Shown here in pieces: positions 9,125 through 17,693 of a DNA stretch of 64,000 bases; positions within the stretch are counted from its first letter, which is position 1, and every line of letters begins with the position of its first letter. The position numbers and the translations under genes are program-made. The notes under the pieces were generated by a model that saw only the letters and a program-made list of their open reading frames with translations, ran no database searches and had not been told where the DNA came from. The stretch comes from Methylobacterium sp. FF17 (GTDB lineage Bacteria > Pseudomonadota > Alphaproteobacteria > Rhizobiales > Beijerinckiaceae), in NCBI RefSeq assembly GCF_025813715.1, contig NZ_CP107532.1, forward strand, positions 3,116,001 through 3,180,000, given 5' to 3'.

Positions 9125-10213
9125 ATGACGGAAGCTGAACTCCTCGACGGCCTCGAAGCCCTGAACCAGACTCGTCGTCAGGCCCTTGGGACCCTCGCTG
9201 GCGCCGCCGTCGCGGTAACCTCGCCTGTCGCAGCGGCCCCCACACTGCCGGCCCGACTGAGAGGTCTCGGCGTATTCTCACCCATGTACGCGGGCGCAGA
9301 GAAGCTCTCCGACTATCTACATTGGCTTGGTCGCCAGACGCTGCCGTTTGTGTCCGACAACGCCGAGGAGACAAAAGGTTGGTCGGAGGCCGTTAGCTCT
9401 ACCAAATGGCTCTGCGGGGTTTATGCCAAGTTGCCCACAACGTTGATCCTCGGTGTGCCGATCCTGCCTCGATATGATGCCGGCAAGTTCGCGGACGGCA
9501 ATGCCGGTAAATTCGACGCCAGCATTTGGGCGATGGCGAGCTCTGCTAAGCCACTCCTCGACCGTAGCGTGAGCGGTAAGCCGTTCACCATCATCATCCG
9601 GCCGGGCTGGGAGGGTAACGGCAACTGGATGCCATGGTTCGCTGGCACCGACCCTGTGGCGTCAGGCTACGTTGCTTACGTTCGCCGCTGCATCGGCATC
9701 TTCCGGCAGGTCGATCCCCGCTTCACTTTCTCCTGGTGCAACACGCTCGGTTGGATGCACGTCGATGCGTTCAAGACCTATTGGGGCGACGACGTCACGG
9801 ACTTCATCGATACCGACGTCTACGATGAGGCCTGGGAGCCACGCTGGCGCACGGACTTGGCCCTGCGCTGGAAGGAGCGGTTTTGGTACGGCGACAACGG
9901 CCTCGACGCCTACGCCAAATTCGCTGCCAAGAAGGGCAAGAAGCGAAGCTTCTCCGAGTGGGGGTGTCGCAATTTCTTCCCCCCGAACAACGCCGCGTCG
10001 GGCGGAGACAACCCCTATTTCATTGAGCAGATGGCCGCACACTTCGACGCGCTCGGAGACAAGCTTGCATTTCATTGCTACTTTGAGCGGGCCGATCAGC
10101 TCTCCTCTCTGTCTGCCGGCAAAGGCGTGAAGGACGCGGCCGGGATCTGGCAGCCCACGCCGACGCTCTTTCCTAAAGCTGCCGCGCGCTACAAGGTACT
10201 CTTCGGCGCCTGA
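9125..10213 (+). CDS. Tat-exported GH26-like glycoside hydrolase
   Basis: 362 residues with a twin-arginine signal (TRRQALGTLAGAAVAVTSP, about residues 20-40) followed by an alanine-rich cleavage region. The mature part resembles the GH26 (beta-mannanase-like) TIM barrel. The putative acid/base Glu is in RPGWEGNGNWMPW near residue 162 and the putative nucleophile Glu in FSEWGCRN near 277. The ATG at 9125 is chosen over an upstream in-frame codon because it directly follows the TGA of the preceding LamG segment and leaves a standard Tat leader. It probably trims or remodels the island's exopolysaccharide, but the substrate is unknown. A second GH26-like protein lies at 29264-31780 with a different export signal. 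Confidence 0.75.
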   Translation: MTEAELLDGLEALNQTRRQALGTLAGAAVAVTSPVAAAPTLPARLRGLGVFSPMYAGAEKLSDYLHWLGRQTLPFVSDNAEETKGWSEAVSSTKWLCGVYAKLPTTLILGVPILPRYDAGKFADGNAGKFDASIWAMASSAKPLLDRSVSGKPFTIIIRPGWEGNGNWMPWFAGTDPVASGYVAYVRRCIGIFRQVDPRFTFSWCNTLGWMHVDAFKTYWGDDVTDFIDTDVYDEAWEPRWRTDLALRWKERFWYGDNGLDAYAKFAAKKGKKRSFSEWGCRNFFPPNNAASGGDNPYFIEQMAAHFDALGDKLAFHCYFERADQLSSLSAGKGVKDAAGIWQPTPTLFPKAAARYKVLFGA

Positions 10214-10356
10214 GCTCCCCTGGCACAACGGAGCCGACGATCTTGACCCAGCGACGCTTATTTTAAGGCCTTACTCACCGCACGGCAATATCAGTGCGCT
10301 GCACTCGCGCGGCTTAGTTGTCTCGCAGTTGCAGCAACGATTTGAGTTGCATTGTA

Positions 10357-10368
10357 CGTAGTACTACG
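10357..10368. promoter_or_regulatory. Perfect 12-bp palindrome, possible operator
   Basis: CGTAGTACTACG lies about 40 bases before the small gene at 10407, in the 190-base gap after the GH26-like gene. Partial flanking symmetry (TTGCA on the left, CAAC on the right) makes a dimeric regulator site plausible. No regulator is identified. Confidence 0.3.
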
Positions 10369-10406
10369 CAACCCTGCGGTTAAGGGGAATGAGGAAGGGT
10401 ATCGGG

Positions 10407-10529
10407 ATGAGCTTCACGTTTAGCGCGGCTGTTGTCGCTGCTACCATCTGCCTTGCCGGCGTCGTCGAGTTCGCGGTCTGGTGCCAGCAAGCGCCCGTAG
10501 CGCCCGACGTCGTCTCCTCAGACGATTAG
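10407..10529 (+). CDS. Small single-pass membrane protein (40 aa)
   Basis: Starts MSFTFSAAVVAATICLAGVV and ends VSSDD. One hydrophobic segment fills residues 5-24. AGGAAGG sits eight bases before the ATG, a good ribosome-binding site. Its 3' end overlaps the end of the convergent gene 10518-10700 by 12 bases. Function unknown. Confidence 0.45.
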   Translation: MSFTFSAAVVAATICLAGVVEFAVWCQQAPVAPDVVSSDD

Positions 10530-10700
10530 CCCGATCAGCTTCGCCATGCTCCACCATGCCGCATATCCCCAAATGGCAACGGTTACGATGAAGAAGACCA
10601 TCAATGCTGCGAACGTGAGCCAGCTTGATATGCGGTTTCGGATACTTTGGATCGGAGTAGCCTGATCCGCTTGTGGGAGTTCGCCGTTACCGGGCTCCAT
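10518..10700 (-). CDS. Small membrane protein (60 aa)
   Basis: Starts MEPGNGELPQADQATPIQS and has a hydrophobic helix (WLTFAALMVFFIVTVAIWGY) over about residues 27-48, followed by a second weaker segment. AAGGAAG lies a few bases upstream of the ATG, which favours this start over longer in-frame alternatives. No homology is recognised. It lies between the GH26-like gene and an IS, with two other small membrane genes. Confidence 0.5.
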   Translation of the reverse strand: MEPGNGELPQADQATPIQSIRNRISSWLTFAALMVFFIVTVAIWGYAAWWSMAKLIGLIV

Positions 10701-10859
10701 CGGCTTCCTTATCCTTGGCTTGCTAGCAGTTGCAGAGTCAGCCCGACCTGCGGATTGCAACGAACTCATGGATGAAAAGGCCGCAAATTTTTTACCAGTG
10801 AAATCACGCCCGTCCGCGCACGGCCATGCGACGCACACCGGTTGGAGGGTCCTGCGCCG

Positions 10860-11042
10860 TCATGCCTTAGTGTCGCGAAATGCGAGCGTGACGCCCGTTC
10901 GTACGACGCGAAAAAGCGTCACGAAGCCTGCGTAAGTAAAATCGTATACGACGAAGACAGCCAGCAGCATAAGGGCAAAGAGCCCAAGAGGCTCTTCGGG
11001 CTCCTCGCGGTCATACCAGAGCGGATCATCACCAGCAGCCAT
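10860..11042 (-). CDS. Small membrane protein (60 aa)
   Basis: Starts MAAGDDPLWYDREEPEEPLG, with a hydrophobic segment (LFALMLLAVFVVYDFTYAGF) near residues 21-40. GGAGG lies nine bases before the ATG. Acidic N-terminus, basic C-terminus. It runs in the same direction as 10518-10700, separated by about 160 bases. Its final codons overlap a short repeat shared with 17590-17640. Confidence 0.45.
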   Translation of the reverse strand: MAAGDDPLWYDREEPEEPLGLFALMLLAVFVVYDFTYAGFVTLFRVVRTGVTLAFRDTKA

Positions 11043-11171
11043 TGGTCTTAACCTCCGCCGGCTCGGATGCCCGCGCCCGCCATCAAGCATCTAACCGCTC
11101 GATTGTCACCATCTTGGTTAGCGCATCCTTAACGACGGCGATCGTCAGGACGGTAGGAGGTCCATGGCTAG

Positions 11172-12638
11172 GAGCCCGTCCGAGTAACGAGTTTATGGGA
11201 TGGTTTGAGCGTCGAGATCTGGTCAGAGGTGTGTGTCGGCTTTGAGCTCATCGCCCTGCCTTTGCCAGCTTGAGAAGGTTGTGGGCGGTGCAGACCATCG
11301 CCCATTCGCCCCGGACCTGATCGAGGCCCCGGAGTAAGAACTGGCGGAAGCCTCGGGCCTGCTTGATCTGCCCGAACACCGGCTCGACGACCTGCTTCCT
11401 GAGGCGATAGCGGCTGCGGCGGCCAGCCCGTTTCAGGCGCGCGGCCATCGCCTGCATCAGGGGCGTCTTCGTCAGCGTCCGACGACCGGCCGCATCCGCT
11501 TGGCTATGGCGGGCCCGACCGGGAGCAAGATAAGCGGCGATCCGGCGCTGCTTCAGGGCGGTCAGGTTCGCCTCGTTGGCAAAACCGGAATCCCCCGAGA
11601 CCTCGTACGGCTTGCGCCCGAGATGAGCGCGGGCGTCGTCGATGAGGGGCACGAGGGCGCGGGCATCGGAGGCGTTCGTCACGAGGCGATGGGCCACAAT
11701 GATCTGATGCGCGGCATCGACGGCGATCTGACCGTTGTAGCCCTGCACGAACCCGTCGCGGGTCGGCAGGATGCGGCTGTCTGGGTCGGTGAAGTTGCGC
11801 TGCGCCCGGTCGGGCGGACCGCCGTCCTCCCCGCGCAAGGGCCGCCCCTGCCAGCGCATGCCCGAGGATGCACCCGGCCCGCTCTCGTCCTCGGGGTCGG
11901 GCGGGTCGATCGCTTCCACTTCCAGGGCGGCTTTAGCGGCGCGGATCGTCTCCAGGCGTCGCTGCTTGTCGGCCATCCAGTCCGGCGTCTCGTCCCCGCG
12001 CCGGTCCGGGCCCTGAGCCTCATCCTCGGCCGCATCGGCCTCACGCGCCCGCTCCAACCACGCGTCGACCTCGGCAGCCAGCGCGGGCTCGGCCGTCTTC
12101 ATGCGTCCGTAGCTCATCGCCTTATGACGGGAGGCGTTGGCCTTCACCTTGGTGCCGTCCACCGCCACATGGGCGAACTGCACCAGACCGGCGGCCCGAC
12201 ACAGGCGCAGAACCTGCACGAACAGGTCGGACAAGGCCACGAGGTGGCGCTTGCGGAAGTCGGCGATGGTGCGGAAGTCCGGCCGGTTCAGGCCCGTCAC
12301 CGCCATGACGTCGACCCGCTCCTCGCAGGCCCTGGCGAGTTGACGCGACGAGTACAGGCCGCGGCTGTAGCCGTAGAGAAGGAGCGCCACCATCATACCC
12401 GGATGGTAGGGCGGGTAGCCGCGCTCCTCACTATAGGTGCCGAGGATGGCCGAGAGGTCGAGCGCTTCCCGCACTGTGTCGCGTACGAAGTGTGCCATGT
12501 GCCCGGGCGGCACGAACTCGTGCAGCGAGGGCGGCAAAAGCCAACCCTGATCAACATCCCACGCGCGAAACACCTTGGCCATGAGCCAAGTGAATCACCC
12601 TCCCGCCTCGCCGTCGAGAGAATTACTCGGACGGGCTC
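11172..12638 (-). mobile_element. IS1182-type element, copy B
   Basis: 1467 bp, CTAG at 11168-11171 and 12639-12642. The end nearest the gene start carries the AATTC variant (as in copy D) instead of GATCC. The CTAG on its right is also the target duplication of the neighbouring IS701 element. Confidence 0.92.
11248..12582 (-). CDS. IS1182-family transposase, copy B
   Basis: Intact 444-residue protein, identical to copy A, on the minus strand. Confidence 0.93.
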   Translation of the reverse strand: MAKVFRAWDVDQGWLLPPSLHEFVPPGHMAHFVRDTVREALDLSAILGTYSEERGYPPYHPGMMVALLLYGYSRGLYSSRQLARACEERVDVMAVTGLNRPDFRTIADFRKRHLVALSDLFVQVLRLCRAAGLVQFAHVAVDGTKVKANASRHKAMSYGRMKTAEPALAAEVDAWLERAREADAAEDEAQGPDRRGDETPDWMADKQRRLETIRAAKAALEVEAIDPPDPEDESGPGASSGMRWQGRPLRGEDGGPPDRAQRNFTDPDSRILPTRDGFVQGYNGQIAVDAAHQIIVAHRLVTNASDARALVPLIDDARAHLGRKPYEVSGDSGFANEANLTALKQRRIAAYLAPGRARHSQADAAGRRTLTKTPLMQAMAARLKRAGRRSRYRLRKQVVEPVFGQIKQARGFRQFLLRGLDQVRGEWAMVCTAHNLLKLAKAGR

Positions 12639-12642
12639 CTAG

Positions 12643-14122
12643 TACTACTGTGTCATAAAGTTTGGGTGTAGAGTTGGTGACTCGATCTCGTGATGGAGCG
12701 AGGCATGGATCGCTTGAACTCCCCGCTGGCTGCTGACCAGCTTCGTTTTGCAAGATATCTGGAGGCTTTGTCAGGCGTCCTCGGCCATGCCGATCGGATT
12801 GCGCCGCTGAAGGCCTACTGCACGGGCCTCCTCCTGCCGGGTGCTCGCAAGAGCATCGAGCCGATGGCGGCCCGGATCGCGCCGGCGCGTGTCCAAGCCA
12901 CCCATCAGGCGCTGCATCACTTCGTGGCCAAGGGCGAATGGTCGGACAGCGCTTTGCTGGCCCGAGTCCGCAGCGAGGTTCTTCCTACGATCGAAAGCCA
13001 GGGCCCGATCCAGGCCTGGATCGTCGATGATACGGGCTTTCCCAAGAAGGGCCGCCATTCAGTTGGAGTGGGACGGCAATACTGCGGCCAGATCGGCAAA
13101 CAGGACAACTGCCAGATCGCCGTGACGCTCTCTGTGGCCAACGCCCAGGCCAGCCTGCCGGTGGCCTATCGCCTCTACCTGCCGGAAGCCTGGGCCTTGG
13201 ATGCCGAGCGGCGCGGCAAGGCCGCCGTGCCCGAGGAGATCGGCTTCCGGACCAAGCCAGAGATTGCGCTGGATCAGATCCGGGCGGCCTTGGCCGATGG
13301 GGTGCCGGCCGGCCTGGTTCTGGCTGATGCCGGATACGGGATCGACACGGCCTTCCGTACGGCGCTGACGGCTTTGGGCTTGCGCTACAGTCTGGGCGTT
13401 CAGTCCTCGACGAGCCTGTGGGCCCCAGGATCCGCACCGCTGCCGCCTAAACCCTGGAGCGGACGCGGGCGCCCACCCACCCGGGTACGACGGAGCCTCG
13501 AGCACAAGCCACTCTCGGCGGAGACGCTGGCCCGGTCTCTGCCGGAGACTGCCTGGCAGCGGATCACGTGGCGCGTTGGCACGAACGGTCTACTGACCTC
13601 GCGCTTTGCGGCCGTGCGGGCGCGCCCGGCACATCGGGATGAACTGCGACACGAGCCGCGTCCCGAGGAGTGGTTCCTGATCGAGTGGCCGGAGGGCGAG
13701 GATGCGCCGACCAAGTACTGGCTCTCGACCCTGCCGCCAGAGACGCCCCTGGCCGAGTTGGTCAGCCGGACGAAACTGCGCTGGCGCATCGAGCGGGACT
13801 ACCAGGAACTCAAACAGGAAATCGGGCTCGGCCACTACGAGGGGCGAAGCTGGCGCGGCTTCCATCATCACGCCAGCTTGTGCATCGCGGACTACGGGTT
13901 CCCGGTCTCCGAGCGAGGCCGTTTTCCCCCCTCAGGACCAGAGATCATCGAGCGGCAAGCGCTTGCCATACCCGCCGGTTACAAACCCCGTGGTGCTCCC
14001 GATCCGGCCCGAGCGACACGTGCCTGACTCCATCGCGACCCTGCGCCTACGGCTGGCACGGGCACTCACGCAAACCCTGCAACGATGTCCTTGCTGCCAA
14101 CAAAATTTGTGACACAGTAGTA
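12643..14122 (+). mobile_element. IS701-family element, copy 1
   Basis: 1480 bp with terminal inverted repeats beginning TACTACTGTGTCA, flanked by CTAG on both sides (YTAR-type 4-bp duplication). It is sandwiched between IS1182-type copies B and C, which point away from it. A copy of identical length is at 45660-47139. Confidence 0.9.
12705..14027 (+). CDS. IS701-family transposase, copy 1
   Basis: 440-residue DDE transposase starting MDRLNSPLAADQLRFARYLE. Catalytic candidates: Asp in WIVDDTGFPKKGRHSVGV (near 107), Asp in LVLADAGYGIDTAFR (near 207), and Glu in RDYQELKQEIGLGHYEGR (near 369). I prefer the ATG at 12705, with GGAG six bases upstream, over in-frame codons at 12690 and 12693. The protein is identical to 45755-47077. 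Confidence 0.9.
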   Translation: MDRLNSPLAADQLRFARYLEALSGVLGHADRIAPLKAYCTGLLLPGARKSIEPMAARIAPARVQATHQALHHFVAKGEWSDSALLARVRSEVLPTIESQGPIQAWIVDDTGFPKKGRHSVGVGRQYCGQIGKQDNCQIAVTLSVANAQASLPVAYRLYLPEAWALDAERRGKAAVPEEIGFRTKPEIALDQIRAALADGVPAGLVLADAGYGIDTAFRTALTALGLRYSLGVQSSTSLWAPGSAPLPPKPWSGRGRPPTRVRRSLEHKPLSAETLARSLPETAWQRITWRVGTNGLLTSRFAAVRARPAHRDELRHEPRPEEWFLIEWPEGEDAPTKYWLSTLPPETPLAELVSRTKLRWRIERDYQELKQEIGLGHYEGRSWRGFHHHASLCIADYGFPVSERGRFPPSGPEIIERQALAIPAGYKPRGAPDPARATRA

Positions 14123-14126
14123 CTAG

Positions 14127-15593
14127 GAGCCCGTCCGAGTGATCCTCTCGACGGCGAGGCGGGAGGGTGATTCACTTGGCTCATGGCCAAGGTGTTTCGC
14201 GCGTGGGATGTTGATCAGGGTTGGCTTTTGCCGCCCTCGCTGCACGAGTTCGTGCCGCCCGGGCACATGGCACACTTCGTACGCGACACAGTGCGGGAAG
14301 CGCTCGACCTCTCGGCCATCCTCGGCACCTATAGTGAGGAGCGCGGCTACCCGCCCTACCATCCGGGTATGATGGTGGCGCTCCTTCTCTACGGCTACAG
14401 CCGCGGCCTGTACTCGTCGCGTCAACTCGCCAGGGCCTGCGAGGAGCGGGTCGACGTCATGGCGGTGACGGGCCTGAACCGGCCGGACTTCCGCACCATC
14501 GCCGACTTCCGCAAGCGCCACCTCGTGGCCTTGTCCGACCTGTTCGTGCAGGTTCTGCGCCTGTGTCGGGCCGCCGGTCTGGTGCAGTTCGCCCATGTGG
14601 CGGTGGACGGCACCAAGGTGAAGGCCAACGCCTCCCGTCATAAGGCGATGAGCTACGGACGCATGAAGACGGCCGAGCCCGCGCTGGCTGCCGAGGTCGA
14701 CGCGTGGTTGGAGCGGGCGCGTGAGGCCGATGCGGCCGAGGATGAGGCTCAGGGCCCGGACCGGCGCGGGGACGAGACGCCGGACTGGATGGCCGACAAG
14801 CAGCGACGCCTGGAGACGATCCGCGCCGCTAAAGCCGCCCTGGAAGTGGAAGCGATCGACCCGCCCGACCCCGAGGACGAGAGCGGGCCGGGTGCATCCT
14901 CGGGCATGCGCTGGCAGGGGCGGCCCTTGCGCGGGGAGGACGGCGGTCCGCCCGACCGGGCGCAGCGCAACTTCACCGACCCAGACAGCCGCATCCTGCC
15001 GACCCGCGACGGGTTCGTGCAGGGCTACAACGGTCAGATCGCCGTCGATGCCGCGCATCAGATCATTGTGGCCCATCGCCTCGTGACGAACGCCTCCGAT
15101 GCCCGCGCCCTCGTGCCCCTCATCGACGACGCCCGCGCTCATCTCGGGCGCAAGCCGTACGAGGTCTCGGGGGATTCCGGTTTTGCCAACGAGGCGAACC
15201 TGACCGCCCTGAAGCAGCGCCGGATCGCCGCTTATCTTGCTCCCGGTCGGGCCCGCCATAGCCAAGCGGATGCGGCCGGTCGTCGGACGCTGACGAAGAC
15301 GCCCCTGATGCAGGCGATGGCCGCGCGCCTGAAACGGGCTGGCCGCCGCAGCCGCTATCGCCTCAGGAAGCAGGTCGTCGAGCCGGTGTTCGGGCAGATC
15401 AAGCAGGCCCGAGGCTTCCGCCAGTTCTTACTCCGGGGCCTCGATCAGGTCCGGGGCGAATGGGCGATGGTCTGCACCGCCCACAACCTTCTCAAGCTGG
15501 CAAAGGCAGGGCGATGAGCTCAAAGCCGACACACACCTCTGACCAGATCTCGACGCTCAAACCATCCCATAAACTCGTTACTCGGACGGGCTC
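14127..15593 (+). mobile_element. IS1182-type element, copy C
   Basis: 1467 bp, CTAG at 14123-14126 (shared with the IS701 duplication) and 15594-15597. GATCC end variant. Confidence 0.92.
14183..15517 (+). CDS. IS1182-family transposase, copy C
   Basis: Intact 444-residue protein, identical to copy A. Confidence 0.93.
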   Translation: MAKVFRAWDVDQGWLLPPSLHEFVPPGHMAHFVRDTVREALDLSAILGTYSEERGYPPYHPGMMVALLLYGYSRGLYSSRQLARACEERVDVMAVTGLNRPDFRTIADFRKRHLVALSDLFVQVLRLCRAAGLVQFAHVAVDGTKVKANASRHKAMSYGRMKTAEPALAAEVDAWLERAREADAAEDEAQGPDRRGDETPDWMADKQRRLETIRAAKAALEVEAIDPPDPEDESGPGASSGMRWQGRPLRGEDGGPPDRAQRNFTDPDSRILPTRDGFVQGYNGQIAVDAAHQIIVAHRLVTNASDARALVPLIDDARAHLGRKPYEVSGDSGFANEANLTALKQRRIAAYLAPGRARHSQADAAGRRTLTKTPLMQAMAARLKRAGRRSRYRLRKQVVEPVFGQIKQARGFRQFLLRGLDQVRGEWAMVCTAHNLLKLAKAGR

Positions 15594-15597
15594 CTAG

Positions 15598-15652
15598 CGA
15601 TCTCGGCGCGCACGGCTGGGGTGGTATGGGCGTTCGGGTGGATGGCGAGCAT
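15598..15652 (-). pseudogene. Possible N-terminus of an IS481-type transposase
   Basis: Read on the minus strand from 15652 it gives MLAIHPNAHTTPAVRAEI before IS1182-type copy C cuts it. This resembles the start of IS481-type transposases known from Methylobacterium, but 18 residues is little to go on. Confidence 0.3.
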
Positions 15653-16306
15653 CAGCGGCTCCTCCCGACGGTCGCAGCGCGGCGCGATCCCTCAAAACGC
15701 CAAGCGTGTTCCTCGATTGCCCAACGAGCAGCATCCCAACAACGTTCCGCAACCAAACAGCTACAGCTCTGGTTCATATTCGTGCATTCACTGTCTGACG
15801 TGTCATTCATTCGGCTATCTCAGCCTGCGGCACCAAACACTAGAACTTGAACCAACACATGCAGCTATCCTGTAAGGCCGGCTCCCCACAATCTAACCTG
15901 AGACCTGCATGCCCAACTCGACAGCGCCCGCTAACAGCACCTTGTAATCCTCATTCATCGACCTTGCACAAAATTACAATTAATAACTGCAAGGGCGCGT
16001 TGTGCCAGACTGTAAAAGAGATAAGCGTCGATAGACTGAGCGGATCGATGTGGCTGGACCGTCACCGGTTTCATAAAGTGTCAACTCCCTCGAGACTTAC
16101 CTGATCGCACTGTTGCATGGCCAAACCAGCTCCGCTACAGCAGCATCTCTGCTTGGCATGCGGACGAAACAGTAGGGATGCTGTTTGTACTATTCTCTAT
16201 CAAGCCACACTTGTTCTTGACTTTTGGATAGGAATCGTGCAAGTGGTCACATAGAAACTGCCAATCGTAGGTCCGCATTCAACGCTCTCAATCAGGCTCT
16301 TAAGAC
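15653..16306. other. Non-coding stretch before the pyruvyl transferase gene
   Basis: About 650 bases in which I see no gene. Composition falls from GC-rich near the IS to AT-rich near 16300. TTGACT near 16216, upstream of the next start codon, could be part of a promoter, but no convincing -10 partner is seen. Confidence 0.4.
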
Positions 16307-17311
16307 ATGAATAACATTGTTACTCGCATGCGTCAAAGCATCGATAAAGAGTTATCCTCGCTTATTCCGACGTCGAATAAATTTAGCCTGCTTGACTTTC
16401 CTGATCATGACAACATTGGTGATAGCGCGATATACTTAGGAGAGACAGCTTATTTTGCGCGGTCCGCTCTACGGCCGTCTTTTACATCAACGTGCCATGT
16501 TGTTGACTGGAAGGAAATTACCGAACGAGTTGCCGATGGTCCAATCTTTCTTCACGGCGGCGGAAACTTTGGAGATTTATGGCCGGCATTTCAAGAATTT
16601 CGTGAAAATGTCTTGCTCAGATTCCAAGATAGACAAGTAATCCAACTTCCGCAAACTATTCACTTTAGGAATACTAAGAACATTGAGAGAACGGCTCGGG
16701 CCATCGAGAGGCATCCTGCATTTACTTTATTTGTCAGAGATAATTCGAGTCTTGAATTGGCGACTCGGAATTTTGAATGCGATGTTCGTTTATGCCCGGA
16801 CATGGCGTTCTTTCTCAACATTAAAAAGGAGGGAAATCCGAAACACGAACTCCTGCTTCATTTGCGCAATGACAAGGAATCGGCACAAATGCACGACTCC
16901 TCTAAATATGCCAACTGCATGATGGTAGTTCGAGCAGACTGGCCTTCTGAAAAAAGGAATTTTGCCTTCAACTCGAAGTTGGAAACAGTACTCCAGTCCT
17001 TAACAAATCTAGAAATAACAAATAAGCCTTTGATGCGAGAGAAATATTACCGTCTGCTTGCGGGAAGGAGGTTAAAAAGAGGTTTATCACTGCTTTCCTC
17101 GGCGCGTCTTGTGATCACTGATAGGCTTCACGGGCACATACTTTGTGTCCTTCTTGGCATTCCTCACTGTGTAATCGATAATAGCTATGGAAAGCTTGGC
17201 TCATTCATGAATACCTGGGGCACAATGGGTGATCAGGTTTACACGGCGACATCTTTGGACGATGCAGTGAATGTACTCACGCGAGCCGAAGGACTGAAAC
17301 TCAAAGATTGA
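16307..17311 (+). CDS. Polysaccharide pyruvyl transferase family protein
   Basis: 334 residues of the PF04230 family, which adds pyruvyl (ketal) groups from phosphoenolpyruvate to sugars of exopolysaccharides. Visible family motifs are DNIGDSAIYLGE (near 35), IFLHGGGNFGDLWPAF (near 80), IQLPQTIHF (near 112), CPDMAFFL (near 160) and ITDRLHGHILCVLLGIPHCV (near 268), followed by DNSYGKL. This is full length for the family. The gene is markedly AT-rich compared with manC and galE, suggesting acquisition from another lineage. It stands alone between IS remnants, so it has no intact operon partner here. The acceptor sugar cannot be read from the sequence. Confidence 0.88.
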   Translation: MNNIVTRMRQSIDKELSSLIPTSNKFSLLDFPDHDNIGDSAIYLGETAYFARSALRPSFTSTCHVVDWKEITERVADGPIFLHGGGNFGDLWPAFQEFRENVLLRFQDRQVIQLPQTIHFRNTKNIERTARAIERHPAFTLFVRDNSSLELATRNFECDVRLCPDMAFFLNIKKEGNPKHELLLHLRNDKESAQMHDSSKYANCMMVVRADWPSEKRNFAFNSKLETVLQSLTNLEITNKPLMREKYYRLLAGRRLKRGLSLLSSARLVITDRLHGHILCVLLGIPHCVIDNSYGKLGSFMNTWGTMGDQVYTATSLDDAVNVLTRAEGLKLKD

Positions 17312-17348
17312 CTTAGTTTGTTGACTAGTATATCTATTAGATTCTGTT

Positions 17349-17590
17349 TCATATCGTTCGAGCCAGCCGTCTGACGAGGATCATGGCGGCGACCAGGACG
17401 AAGAAAGCAGTGCGGAGGATGGCGTTGCTTCGTGATCGTGGGCCCGCCTACGGCAGCGGCTCATCCAACCGAAGGTGCGTTCGATGAGCCAGCGCCGGGG
17501 CGGAACGGCGAACCCTTTCCGCCTCCACTCGAGCACAATGATCTCGATGGTGATGGCGAACGCCGTACCGACGCGCTCGCCTCGATAGGG
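17349..17590 (-). pseudogene. IS5-family transposase, C-terminal fragment
   Basis: Minus-strand reading gives PPRRWLIERTFGWMSRCRRR, the conserved C-terminal block of IS5-type transposases. A one-base frameshift follows, after which AFFVLVAAMILVRRLART is read to a TGA at 17349-17351. The upstream part is missing. Confidence 0.7.
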
Positions 17591-17693
17591 GCATTTCGCG
17601 ACAGTTAGGCACGATGGCACAGGCCCCTCAACTCGGGTGCTTCGCATGGCCATGGGCGGACTTGCGTAATAGCTCTGCAGGTAGCCGCTGCTC

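Noticed and set aside
11500..12642. 380-codon frame antisense to each IS1182-type transposase
   Set aside because: Appears only because the IS is repeated; no start context or motif, and mirrors the transposase exactly.
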